Positions 18,617-27,292 of a stretch of 41,451 nt of DNA are shown one piece after another. How positions within the stretch are numbered: position 1 is the stretch's first letter; every line of letters begins with the position of its first letter. The translations under genes and the position numbers were made by a program. The notes under the pieces are model-generated. The model was given only the letters and a program-made list of their open reading frames with translations, ran no database searches and was not told where the DNA came from. This stretch comes from Bacteroidota bacterium (GTDB lineage Bacteria; Bacteroidota; Bacteroidia; UBA7662; JAIXUI01). The stretch lies in NCBI GenBank assembly GCA_027484125.1, contig JAIXUI010000157.1, positions 1 to 41,451 of the forward strand. Reading direction: 5' to 3'.

Positions 18617-19951
18617 TTATTTGAAAGATAAAATGTATTGTGAAAGGTCTTGAAGTTCTTGATCGGACAATTGAGCAAAGCCCGGCATTTGAGGGTAATC
18701 CGGTCTTTTTTTACCAGGTGCTTTAATCCATTGTTTTAAAGCAGCCTCATTACCGGAATAAATAGAAACCATTTCTTTAATTGGAGGACCAACTATTTTC
18801 TGATCCAGTTGATGACAAGCACTGCAATTTTGCTGAAAAACTGCTTCTCCGGCAGCAAAAGGGTTATTCGCACTTTCGTCTTGCTTCTTAACTTGGTTTA
18901 ATTTTGCTTCCTCTCTGGCTTTTTTACTCAATTCATTGAAACTGGCTGTATGTTCTGCCATTAATTGCTGGTGTTTGTGTAACGCATTGTGCCTATACAG
19001 CTGACGGCTCCCCCCGTAAAAAACCAAGAAAACCACTACAGAAATAATTATTTTCTTCAAATGAGTGTCGCCTCTTAACGTTACTATTCGTAAAGATTGA
19101 TACGACCACCATAAGGCTGCCATCAAAGAAAAACCCGCACTCAACATTAAGCCAATTAATTCAAAAGTAATCCCTTTAGGAGGAAGCGTAAATACCACCA
19201 ACAATCCGAATAAAATTTGAGCAGCAAATCCTAAAACAGCAAAATAATACCCAATCCTTTTCACCTCTTCCCTGCTAAATTCACCTTGGTAGATTTCATC
19301 AAATGGGTAGTTTTTTCTGCTGTTGTACGCAACCAAAAAGACCCCGGTAATAGAAATGCACCCGGCGAGAAACTCCAAGTATCGTGGAAACACATTGGGC
19401 AAGGCTAATGCGCTCAAGTAGCCTTTCACCAAACCCCACTTTTCCGGAAACATCATTAAATTGACATTTGTAAGAAAAATAGTTGGAATAAACAGAAATA
19501 TTAAAGTGGCAGCTCCAATTATTGAAATGTGTATGCGTTTCGTTCGCTTCATGGAATTCCATGAATACTTATGCAAGTAAGTTAGCAAGAAAGCAATGGT
19601 CACCAACGGAATAATCATAATCCAAACAAAACCAGTGAGGGCATTTGCTGAATAAAAATAAACCGTATATAACGTGTTGATGCTCAACAACGGCGCAACT
19701 CCTAACACCACCGCCAAGCTCTTATTTACGGTAATGGTTTTGGCTATTTCATGCGCTAATACATCAAAGCGGCCGTCCTTCAATCCCCGTATTTGCGCCC
19801 AAAAAGTTAAAATACTTCCTCCAACCATTAAATGGATAAAGACTATGTGCAAAAGGAAGGAAATAATGAGCAAACTTACGCCTAGCCATTCAGGAAGTGG
19901 TAACGCCAAGGGAATATCCTTAGGAACCGGTGTAGTGATTTGTAACAACAT
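18617..19951 (-). CDS. Cytochrome bd superfamily-like membrane subunit with C-terminal cytochrome c domain (subunit 2)
   Basis: A 444-residue protein with about 8-9 membrane helices (22-320), a charged linker (about 325-362) and a mono-haem cytochrome c domain (about 363-444). The haem motif is CSACH (376-380), with M422 in PQMPGF as probable axial ligand. The first helix contains H35 and H40 (LLHIVFIHLMVGG), a placement like the N-terminal haem-ligand helix of CydA. It starts 4 nt after the partner stop, so the two are co-translated and probably form a complex. The cytochrome c tail suggests electrons enter from a c-type cytochrome or are passed through it, rather than from quinol at a Q-loop. 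Reaction (oxygen or other acceptor) is unknown. Assignment to the bd superfamily is by pattern only. Confidence 0.6.
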   Translation of the reverse strand: MLLQITTPVPKDIPLALPLPEWLGVSLLIISFLLHIVFIHLMVGGSILTFWAQIRGLKDGRFDVLAHEIAKTITVNKSLAVVLGVAPLLSINTLYTVYFYSANALTGFVWIMIIPLVTIAFLLTYLHKYSWNSMKRTKRIHISIIGAATLIFLFIPTIFLTNVNLMMFPEKWGLVKGYLSALALPNVFPRYLEFLAGCISITGVFLVAYNSRKNYPFDEIYQGEFSREEVKRIGYYFAVLGFAAQILFGLLVVFTLPPKGITFELIGLMLSAGFSLMAALWWSYQSLRIVTLRGDTHLKKIIISVVVFLVFYGGSRQLYRHNALHKHQQLMAEHTASFNELSKKAREEAKLNQVKKQDESANNPFAAGEAVFQQNCSACHQLDQKIVGPPIKEMVSIYSGNEAALKQWIKAPGKKRPDYPQMPGFAQLSDQELQDLSQYILSFK

Positions 19952-19955
19952 GATT

Positions 19956-21437
19956 TTACTTTTGAGACAATGAAGGCGCTTGTGTGGAATTGGAAGGCAT
20001 TCGGGATTCGGCTACTTTCTTTGCATTATTATGTGGACTAATTGCAATCCCGGAACCTTGTACCCCTTCAAGCGTTTCTCCTGTAATTTGTAAATTCTTG
20101 ATATACGCAACAAGCGCATCCAATTCTTCCTCATTTCCTGGAAATGGCGGCATGTAGGTTCGTGCGCTATGCATATTCTGAATGTAAACCTTCATCGCAT
20201 TTGCTTCAAAAGGCTTATTAATGCCATACATGCGTTCAAAAACTTGGGTAATTCCATTCACGCCTTGGGTGGTATGGCAACGGCTACATGTGTTCATAAA
20301 CACTTCTTTACCAGCTATTAATTTATTCTCTTCGGTAATGGTTTCTATTGCACTGTAGGTGGCATACTTTAAAATACCATCGCGCTGATAAAGTGGATAA
20401 TCCTCTACCCTTAACAAATTAGAGTACATATAACCTCCAATGATGTAAGGCTTACGAATAAATTCACGAACCCTTTCAAATATTCCAAGAAAGCCAAAAA
20501 CTCCTAAACACGCTACAAACACATATACAGTTTTTATTTTAGAAGCTTTTACAACTGCTAAAATGCCCACTACCAAGGCGGTAGAGCATGCTCCAATAAT
20601 GAAATATCGAAGTAAATCATAATACTGTGCAAACTCGATGGTTCCCACCGCTGTGCTCATATTGGCCTTCATAGCTGCTGGCATTACTTTCCAGTAATAA
20701 ATAGCTCCAAGTACCGCAAATGGAATCATGGTAAGCACCCATTGGCCGGCGTGGCGCAACAAAGATTCTCGGTGTTGATGTTTGCGAGAGACCATGATGG
20801 AGGTCAAAAGCATTCCGAAAATCCCTGCAACCAACATAGCTACCGGCGTTCGAAACAATAATTGAGGCAAATAAATAGGGTTTGTGAACCCATTTAGCAA
20901 ATTCTGATCGGTATTCCAATTGCCCGGATCCATCATAAATCCTAAAATTGCTACGATAATAGCCATGGTAATCCACGAAAATATCGCCAAGAACCATCCA
21001 AAATTAATGTGCCTAAGCTTAGACTTAAGACTCTTGTTTGACGATTTCCAAGTGAGAAAATAAATTAATATAAGCACTACTTCCGTAACAAACACTAACC
21101 ATTCAATAAACCATGCCCAATAAAACACCCGAATTAAACTTCCTATGGAGGTTGGGCTGATTAAGGCTGCTGAAAACCAGATGCCCACACCCGTCATTGC
21201 CCCGATGGACGTAGTGATGATAAAGGCAATTTTCATCTTCCGATAAACGATATCGTCCCATTGTGTATCGGTAATTTGGTTCGAAGAAGCCATTTTTACG
21301 CCTTTTCGCTCCAACCAAACTATGTAAGGAATGAATCCTACTGCCAAACCATGATTGATAAACACATGCAAAATCGCGATAATCGCGATCAAAAACCGGT
21401 CGTTAAGCCAGTCAAGGTGAAACATGGGAAAGTCCAT
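19956..21437 (-). CDS. CydA-like (cytochrome bd superfamily) membrane subunit with C-terminal cytochrome c domain (subunit 1)
   Basis: A 493-residue protein with about 9 membrane helices, then a mono-haem cytochrome c domain from about 368 and a low-complexity Ser/Asn tail (about 460-493). Helix 1 has H24 and H29 (AILHVFINHG), like the CydA b595 ligand helix. GAMTGVGIWF (79-88) and the acidic pair E112/E119 in WFIEWLVFVTEV match in order and spacing the CydA stretch that carries E99/E107. The later TNPIYLPQLLFRTPVA (185-200) resembles the CydA helix with low-spin haem ligand H186, but the His position is Arg196 here by eye. The haem c motif is CSRCH (384-388). I infer a c-type-cytochrome-linked bd-superfamily oxidoreductase with the next gene. 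It is not a canonical CydAB quinol oxidase. Confidence 0.6.
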   Translation of the reverse strand: MDFPMFHLDWLNDRFLIAIIAILHVFINHGLAVGFIPYIVWLERKGVKMASSNQITDTQWDDIVYRKMKIAFIITTSIGAMTGVGIWFSAALISPTSIGSLIRVFYWAWFIEWLVFVTEVVLILIYFLTWKSSNKSLKSKLRHINFGWFLAIFSWITMAIIVAILGFMMDPGNWNTDQNLLNGFTNPIYLPQLLFRTPVAMLVAGIFGMLLTSIMVSRKHQHRESLLRHAGQWVLTMIPFAVLGAIYYWKVMPAAMKANMSTAVGTIEFAQYYDLLRYFIIGACSTALVVGILAVVKASKIKTVYVFVACLGVFGFLGIFERVREFIRKPYIIGGYMYSNLLRVEDYPLYQRDGILKYATYSAIETITEENKLIAGKEVFMNTCSRCHTTQGVNGITQVFERMYGINKPFEANAMKVYIQNMHSARTYMPPFPGNEEELDALVAYIKNLQITGETLEGVQGSGIAISPHNNAKKVAESRMPSNSTQAPSLSQK

Positions 21438-22141
21438 AGCTGTTGATTTTGTTGACTACAAAGTTCAGGGCTTTCAATAGGATGACGAGGAATTAAAACC
21501 TCCTTATATTTCACTTTTTCAGCTTCTATTTTCAACTATTGCTTTCATCTTTTATTCATTTTAAACTCCCCTTTTTCACTAATAACTTCTATTGTTATAC
21601 TTTTTGCGCTCCTGATTTCTGCCCTACTTTTAGCTTTACAAACAAGGCTAAACTTCCTGATATGGAAGCATTTAAATAGAGCTGCACTAAAGAAAACGAA
21701 TATAGAAAAAGAGAGATAAGTAAATTTCTTGTTTACGCTTCGCCCTACCTAGGGCATTCATTGGTGTCTTTCCTTGACGTTTAACAGGTTAAAGCATGAA
21801 CCAATGAGCAACACTAACTCTATAAAGAATCGCAAGGATTCAACCTTTCAAGTGTTACTCCTTGTTTGAGCTTTTCAAGTCGCCAGATGGGAAACATTTT
21901 AATTCTACGATACCCAGGCTACTCTTAGTCTTTTTTATGCACCAGAACTAAATGAATCCGGAACAGATAGATATTAATGAAATGTTTTCGGGAGCAATTA
22001 GTGTAGTTTAAAACACCCTAATCCTGAGCCGCTTATATTAGAAAAAACCTCAATAAAAAGCACAAATAAACAATGATTAAAAGTTATAGCGGATTATACT
22101 TTCTACACGTTTTAAATTATGGCCCAATAACCATGTTTGAA
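21438..22141. other. Intergenic spacer with several short inverted repeats
   Basis: 704 bp, A/T-rich, upstream of the cytochrome pair and downstream of the AraC gene on the same strand. No credible ORF. It contains GCCCTA-CC-TAGGGC at 21742-21755 and TTTAAC-AG-GTTAAA at 21780-21793. A nested pair follows: GAGCAACACT (21806-21815) against AGTGTTACTC (21851-21860), enclosing GAATC/GATTC (21827-21841). These could be protein sites or RNA structure in the cytochrome leader. None matches a family I know. Confidence 0.4.
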
Positions 22142-23005
22142 TCAACTCTGTGTTTTTCTGTATTTCTCCGGACTTACACCTATTTCCTTTTTGAAAAGCG
22201 TGTTGAAATAAGGGGCATGTTCGAAGCCCAGTTTAGTGGCTATTTCATTGATAGAATAATTGGTATAAAACAACAATCGTTGTGCTTCCATGAGGATGCG
22301 TTTGCGAATCAGATAGCCAGCGGTTTGATTGCATACTTCCTTACAAATTTTATTTAAATAGCCAGGAGTTACATGAAGCATTTCAGCATATTGAGAAGGC
22401 AACTTCAACCGTTCAAAGTGTAAATCAATTAAACGCTCAAACTCAAGCACCTTTTCTTGCTGAATGCTTTTATGTTTAGGCATCTCAAAAGGTTTAAACA
22501 TTCGTTCAATCTCAAAAAGAACGATATTCAGATACGAACGCAGCACCTTATAAGTTTCCCTTTGTCGCAAGTCAAACTCTTCTTTGATGAACGTAAGCAA
22601 TACATACAGTTTTCGCTCATTTTCTTCTGAAATACGCAAAAAAGACTGAACATCCGATTTCAAGAAAGAAAAATTATGGAGAATATTGTTGTTATACCTT
22701 AGAGAGAAAAAATTATCAGTAAATACAATGAAATACCCCTTTGTTGAGGGCGATAAATCTACTTTAAAAATATTTCCAGGCTTTATAAATACAATTTTTT
22801 GACCTTCAACACGAACTTTTTGAGAATCAATTTGAAGAAATCCTTCTCCCTCCTCAATGATAAAAATAGCAAAAAAGGTAGCTATATGTGAAAACTCAAG
22901 AAATGGAAATTGTTGAAGTAAACGTTCTGTACTTCCTACCCAAAAATGAGCTTGATTTTCTCCGAAACTTTCCAATTTAAGATTTGGAACCAGGTGATTA
23001 CTCAT
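22142..23005 (-). CDS. AraC family transcriptional regulator
   Basis: A 287-residue regulator. Residues about 40-115 form a cupin-like ligand domain (HIATFFAIFIIEEGEGFLQI, then VFIKPGNIF). Two helix-turn-helix motifs cover about 195-287. The first includes YAEMLHVTPGYLNKICKE. The second includes SINEIATKLGFEHAPYFNTLFKKEIGVSPEKYR, the usual AraC signature. It lies 123 bp downstream of the exported DJ-1-like gene on the same strand and is probably the local regulator of that gene and the TonB receptor. The start ATG at 23005 gives the full cupin domain. The effector is not predictable. Confidence 0.9.
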   Translation of the reverse strand: MSNHLVPNLKLESFGENQAHFWVGSTERLLQQFPFLEFSHIATFFAIFIIEEGEGFLQIDSQKVRVEGQKIVFIKPGNIFKVDLSPSTKGYFIVFTDNFFSLRYNNNILHNFSFLKSDVQSFLRISEENERKLYVLLTFIKEEFDLRQRETYKVLRSYLNIVLFEIERMFKPFEMPKHKSIQQEKVLEFERLIDLHFERLKLPSQYAEMLHVTPGYLNKICKEVCNQTAGYLIRKRILMEAQRLLFYTNYSINEIATKLGFEHAPYFNTLFKKEIGVSPEKYRKTQS

Positions 23006-23071
23006 AAAAAGAAGTTTAAAGGTTGCGTGACTATTTTGATTCCGGTAGGATATAAGTGTTGAACCAACAAG

Positions 23072-23099
23072 TCAATGGCACGCGGAATCGTGCCATTGA
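23072..23099 (-). terminator. Strong hairpin after the DJ-1-like gene
   Basis: A perfect 11-bp stem, TCAATGGCACG/CGTGCCATTGA, with a 6-nt loop, 30 nt past the DJ-1-like stop codon. No T-run follows on the minus strand, so it may stabilise RNA or attenuate rather than terminate in the standard way. Confidence 0.5.
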
Positions 23100-23128
23100 T
23101 AAATCATCGTCCTTCATTCCTAAAATGG

Positions 23129-24013
23129 CTATTTTTGTGAATTTTTCTTCCTTTCGAGACTGTCAATCAATGGATTGACGCCTCCATCGTACATGGCTTT
23201 CATCATCCAATTGACCGCCCAATTAGTTTTATCCGGTGTGCCTCCTTGAATGGGTGGTTGAGGATCATACTCCATATCTAACATGATGGCTTGCGCATAA
23301 CGGTCACCATAAATTGACTTCATAATGGCCAATGACATATCAATACCAGCACTTACACCAGCAGAGGTCCAGTATTTACCGTCGTTGACGTATCGCTGAT
23401 TCGCAGGGATGGCCTTATACTTTTTCAAAAACTCTTCTTCTCGGTACCAATTGGTACAAGCTTTTTTGTTTTCAAGTAATCCGGTTGCTCCTAAAATCCA
23501 AACACCTGTGCATACAGCCGCGGTTAGCTTACTGTTTTGATCTATTTTTTTTATCCAACCAAGCACTTTGGCATCATAAGCGGCCTCAATTGTGCCGGTA
23601 AATCCACCCGGAATTACCAATACATCCAATTGATTTACCGAATCGATTACGGCATCAGGAATAATCTCTACGCCCATTACCGTTTTAATTTTTCCGGGTT
23701 TTACTCCAATCAATCGGGTTTTCACTCCCATGGCTTGCCCAAGTACATACCTAGGCCCCATCATATCGAGTTCATTTACGCCGTCATAAACCAGAATTCC
23801 GATTGTAGCAATATCCAAGGTTGGTTTGCCAAACAATAGTTCCATCGTTTTTACATGTTCGTCAGGCTTAAAGTTGGCAATCTCTTTCGCTAACTCAGAA
23901 GAGTCCTCTTGACTCATGACGACTTCTTGGGCTTGCTGTGGTGGATTGTCCGACGATTCAGAACATCCGAATGCTACCAACAACGGTAAAAAAAAGGGCA
24001 AAATTGGTTTCAT
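23129..24013 (-). CDS. Exported DJ-1/PfpI family lipoprotein (isonitrile-hydratase-like)
   Basis: A 294-residue protein with a lipoprotein signal ending LLVAFGC (C17), a Ser/Gln/Glu-rich linker (about 18-45), and a DJ-1/PfpI (class I glutamine amidotransferase-like) domain about 66-255. The candidate nucleophile is C168 in LTAAVCTGVWIL, in the nucleophile elbow. The supporting acid is E81 in DGVNELDMMGP. TSAGVSAGIDMSL (216-228) is the conserved segment after the active site, as in isonitrile hydratases and AraC-linked DJ-1 domains. Most family members are cytoplasmic; this one is lipid-anchored and exported. It lies in a locus with an AraC gene and a TonB receptor. The substrate is unknown; a small nitrogenous or metal-chelating compound would fit. 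Confidence 0.8.
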   Translation of the reverse strand: MKPILPFFLPLLVAFGCSESSDNPPQQAQEVVMSQEDSSELAKEIANFKPDEHVKTMELLFGKPTLDIATIGILVYDGVNELDMMGPRYVLGQAMGVKTRLIGVKPGKIKTVMGVEIIPDAVIDSVNQLDVLVIPGGFTGTIEAAYDAKVLGWIKKIDQNSKLTAAVCTGVWILGATGLLENKKACTNWYREEEFLKKYKAIPANQRYVNDGKYWTSAGVSAGIDMSLAIMKSIYGDRYAQAIMLDMEYDPQPPIQGGTPDKTNWAVNWMMKAMYDGGVNPLIDSLERKKNSQK

Positions 24014-24060
24014 AATAGAAATTAAAAGCGTGCTTTAACATTTTAATAAATCAATAAACA

Positions 24061-24100
24061 TGTTGCCTTCCGGATATATATGGAATATCGGAAGGCAACA
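24061..24100 (-). terminator. Hairpin terminator after the 131-residue exported protein gene
   Basis: The stem TGTTGCCTTCCG/CGGAAGGCAACA has 12 bp and extends by four more pairs past one bulged base. It lies 12 nt past the stop at 24113. The minus-strand sequence that follows is T-rich (TGTTTATTGATTTATT), consistent with an intrinsic terminator or attenuator before the DJ-1-like gene. Confidence 0.65.
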
Positions 24101-24112
24101 CATTTCCGATTT

Positions 24113-24508
24113 TTAATGCTTTTCGTTACGGCAAAGTCCTACAATTTCGTGGAATACATCGTGTAAGGCAGACAACGATTTCGTAATGCTTTCATTCGAA
24201 GCTTTCTGCTCAATCATTTGGTGCAATGCCTCACTATCTTTCTCCAGACGTTTTACTGCTTGGAGAATTTTCTTGGTTTGATATTCTTGAGGAATTTTTG
24301 ATTTCGCAAGAATAGCCGCCTTCTCCATCATTTCTTTACTTCGGGTTTTTATAGGCTCTAAATTCCCCTCTTCCGATGGATGAAACGTTTGCGACATTAC
24401 CCCATGAAACTGCTTCAATTCACCCCATTTTTCGAAAATGGATTGTGCTTGTAAACTTGAAATCCCCCATGTGCAGAGGACAAACAAAAGAAGACCGATT
24501 CTTTTCAT
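24113..24508 (-). CDS. Small exported helical protein, function unknown
   Basis: 131 residues, signal peptide 1-21 (ISSLQAQ). The mature part is predicted to be almost all alpha-helical: FHGVMSQTFHPSEEGN, then amphipathic helices rich in Lys/Glu, ending LSALHDVFHEIVGLCRNE. The length and four-helix look recall cytochrome c' or cytochrome b562-type bundles, but there is no CxxCH, so any metal or haem binding would rest on His/Met/Cys residues such as those in HDVFHEIVGLC. It is 29 nt after the TonB receptor stop and so is co-transcribed with it, suggesting a periplasmic partner for the imported ligand. I do not recognise a named family. Confidence 0.65.
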   Translation of the reverse strand: MKRIGLLLFVLCTWGISSLQAQSIFEKWGELKQFHGVMSQTFHPSEEGNLEPIKTRSKEMMEKAAILAKSKIPQEYQTKKILQAVKRLEKDSEALHQMIEQKASNESITKSLSALHDVFHEIVGLCRNEKH

Positions 24509-24537
24509 CTTTTTTAAAGTTAGTTGGTTGTTGTTGT

Positions 24538-26937
24538 TTAAAATTTGGCTTGAAGGGTTACCCCCACTGTTCTTGGCATGGCGGTTCTCAAACTGAAACC
24601 TAAACTAGAATCTGCATTACCAAAGGCAAGAAAACGCTCGTTGGCTAAGTTCTGCCCCCAAAGTGTGATGGCGTAGCGGCTGTAAACAAGCGCTAAATGA
24701 CCGTTTATTACGGTGTATGTAGGCTGTTCTAATTTGTTTTGAATATCGGTGAAATACGACCCCATGTTACGGACTTCTGAACGCGCCGTTAACTTCAGTT
24801 TCTTACCAAAAGAAAACTCATATTGTCCCGCTAAAAACAAAGTATGTCGAGGAGCATTCGACAATCTGTTACCTCCAATCGGCGTAACAAATTCCGTATT
24901 GGTTAAAAAGTTAAATCGCTTTAGGTTAAAAGCCTCATAATTGGTTTCATTTATCCCAAGGCTTCCTTCGAGTTGAAGTCCACGAATTGGAATAGCAGTT
25001 ACTTCTACTTCAACACCCATAGAACGGGCATCCCCTACATTTTCTCTCGCAAACACCCCCGGTGCTACTAAATTGAAGAATTGCAAGGATTGCCATTGTA
25101 TATAAAATGCCGAAGCCGAAAAACTCAGTTTTTTATTGGCTAATAACGCCTTATATCCCAACTCAAAATTGTCAGAGAACTCGGGATTATAGGTGGTGTT
25201 GATGCCTTGAGGTAAGCGCTGTGCATTGATTCCACCAGCCCTAAACCCTCGGTTGTAAGTGATATAAGCTTGACTTTGGGCTCCAATTTCATACGAAAAT
25301 GCCAACTTTGGAGACAATGCCGAATATGTACCACTTAAGCTGGTGTCTGGACGAACAAACGTAAGCGCATTGTTGCTGAAAATTGCATCGGGATCCGGAA
25401 AAGGATTGTAGGCAATTCCATTGAATATAGACTCGCGTCGTTCGTAATCGTACCGCAATCCTCCGGTAGCTTTTATTCGTTTGGTTATTTGGTAGCTCAT
25501 CTCGCCAAAACCTGCCAAACCTAAGTTGTCAGATTTGTTTCTGGATATAGCGTAAAGATTAGGGGTTAACTCCCAAGTATTATTGGTGGAAGGTTCATAA
25601 CCAAACTGATGAAACCCAAATACACCACCGGTGTATTGTAATTTAGAAGCGCCTGTAGATTGTATCCTAATTTCTTGACTCAACACTCGCTGAGGAGGCA
25701 GCATTTCACCAATTTGCTTTTCATAGAAGGAATGGTAAAATAAACCGCCAAAATCTATGTCTTTAAACGATAAACCTATCGTTTGGAAGGCAGATATGGA
25801 AGTGATTGATACGGACTTGGCTTCGTACTTAGTTACCAAGGAGGCATTCACAATTTGCCTTTCGTGTTGGCCGATTCTGGAAAGATTGATTACATCAGGT
25901 TTTGCAAATGCCTCTTTTACATCACGCTGTGAAACAAAAAACCCGGTGTTGTCGCTCCAGTCTCTTTGTCCTTTCAGATTCAAGGTGAAGTTAAGCCGCG
26001 AACTTGCCAACCATTTTAAATAAATATTGCCATAAAAATTGTTTTCTCCTCCTACAGTCTTGCCAAGCGTGCTTCCATCTAAAGCCCCGGTTCCTGTGGT
26101 ATCGTTTTTCCAATAACCATCTCTGCGTTGATACAATGCATTCACGCCAAAAAACAACTTATTGGCAATAAGTGGCGTGCGAACTCCCAAACTGTAGCGC
26201 TGTAATCCCAAATTGCCTAAGCTAACTTCTGCAAAACCACTGGTTTTATTGGTAGGCTTTCGTGTAATCAGGTTTACCACACCGCCCATTGCATTTCTGC
26301 CAAACAGGGTTCCTTGCGGACCTCGAAGCACCTCTATTCGCTCCAAATCGGTAAGCGCAAAACCGTTGGCCAATATATCCAACTGATTGACATCGTCTAT
26401 GTAGGTAGAGACTGCCGGATTTTCACTGAATACTTGAATGCCCCGTATCGATTGAACTTGCTGGAATGGCACTCCCAATTCCTGGTAATTATAGTTGGGC
26501 ACTAAAGCGGTTAGCCCACTTAAGCTCCACGTTCGGGTATTTTCGATTCGATCTGCGTTTAGTGATGTAACAGCAACTGGCACTTGAACCAAGGCTTCTT
26601 CGCGCTTGGAGGCGGTTACTACCACTTCTCCTAAAACTAAATTGCTGTTGGTGAGGATTTTGTTAAGCGCTTTGGTGTTAGCATCAATTTTTATTTCCTG
26701 AATCTCCGGAGCATACCCAACAGCGGAAAACTGCAATTTATAAGTCCCTGGATTGAGTGACAATTGATATTCTCCATTAGAATTCGTAGTGGTTTGAAGA
26801 CTTCGATTCAAAACGGTTATCAAGGCTCCGGATATAGGACTTCCTTGATCCGAAGTAATTCGGCCCTGTAACATTTGGCCTTTGGCAATGAGCGTAAAAA
26901 AGCACATTGCGAAACAAAAGAGTTGAGTTATTCGCAT
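24538..26937 (-). CDS. TonB-dependent outer-membrane receptor
   Basis: 799 residues from the ATG at 26937; an upstream in-frame TTG at 26976 would spoil the signal peptide. The signal peptide is about 1-20. A carboxypeptidase-regulatory-like beta-sandwich covers about 20-105. The plug domain (about 110-225) has VVVTASKREEALVQVPVAV at its start and RIEVLRGPQGTLFGRNAMGG in its core. The C-terminal beta-barrel ends in a terminal Phe (TLQAKF). The plug wording and size are closer to siderophore or metal-complex receptors than to SusC, and no SusD gene is nearby. With the small exported proteins around it, a metallophore, haem or metal substrate is likely but unproven. A structured leader may control it. 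Confidence 0.88.
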   Translation of the reverse strand: MRITQLFCFAMCFFTLIAKGQMLQGRITSDQGSPISGALITVLNRSLQTTTNSNGEYQLSLNPGTYKLQFSAVGYAPEIQEIKIDANTKALNKILTNSNLVLGEVVVTASKREEALVQVPVAVTSLNADRIENTRTWSLSGLTALVPNYNYQELGVPFQQVQSIRGIQVFSENPAVSTYIDDVNQLDILANGFALTDLERIEVLRGPQGTLFGRNAMGGVVNLITRKPTNKTSGFAEVSLGNLGLQRYSLGVRTPLIANKLFFGVNALYQRRDGYWKNDTTGTGALDGSTLGKTVGGENNFYGNIYLKWLASSRLNFTLNLKGQRDWSDNTGFFVSQRDVKEAFAKPDVINLSRIGQHERQIVNASLVTKYEAKSVSITSISAFQTIGLSFKDIDFGGLFYHSFYEKQIGEMLPPQRVLSQEIRIQSTGASKLQYTGGVFGFHQFGYEPSTNNTWELTPNLYAISRNKSDNLGLAGFGEMSYQITKRIKATGGLRYDYERRESIFNGIAYNPFPDPDAIFSNNALTFVRPDTSLSGTYSALSPKLAFSYEIGAQSQAYITYNRGFRAGGINAQRLPQGINTTYNPEFSDNFELGYKALLANKKLSFSASAFYIQWQSLQFFNLVAPGVFARENVGDARSMGVEVEVTAIPIRGLQLEGSLGINETNYEAFNLKRFNFLTNTEFVTPIGGNRLSNAPRHTLFLAGQYEFSFGKKLKLTARSEVRNMGSYFTDIQNKLEQPTYTVINGHLALVYSRYAITLWGQNLANERFLAFGNADSSLGFSLRTAMPRTVGVTLQAKF

Positions 26938-27059
26938 ATTAAAAATTGAATTGAGAAAGAAAGGAGCCTGCCCCAATGGCAGAGAGTGGCGATGAACAGT
27001 CCGTTTAGCAGACTGCTTTTATAATGAAATCAAGTAGAAAAAAAGGGATAGCCCATTAG

Positions 27060-27190
27060 CACCCAATTCGCTCGTTTTCCGAAGAAATCTGATAAGGTAA
27101 AGGCCTTCGCTAAGGAACACAGCCGGCCATTAAACCATCATCAGCCTATTCCCTTATGGCTTGAAACCTATTGAAACACCACGGCAAACC
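27060..27190 (-). promoter_or_regulatory. Possible degenerate cobalamin-riboswitch-like leader of the TonB receptor
   Basis: The 355-bp space between the small Cys-motif gene and the receptor has no ORF of note. On the minus strand it carries AGGTTTCAAGCCATAAGGGA followed by ATAGG (about 27145-27170). This resembles the conserved first half of cobalamin riboswitches (aUagGU...GCC...AAGGGAA). The expected CCCCGCnACUGUAA segment is absent; GGCTGTGTTCCTTAGCG stands in its place. A divergent or decayed aptamer, or chance, are both possible. Confidence 0.2.
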
Positions 27191-27292
27191 GACGCCCACA
27201 ATAGCACAGTAACGGGGTAAGTCAATAAAAAGGAAATCCTTCTGACAAACTGAAAACGGAAAAAGTAAAGAAAAGGGGCTAAAAAGAGTTGG

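Noticed and set aside
22073-22357. Plus-strand open frame over the end of the AraC gene
   Set aside because: It is antisense to a well-supported AraC C-terminus and has no recognisable domain.
27060-27190. TPP (thiamine) riboswitch as explanation of the receptor leader
   Set aside because: The CUGAGA and ACCUGAUCUGGAUAAUGCCAGCG-type conserved elements are absent.
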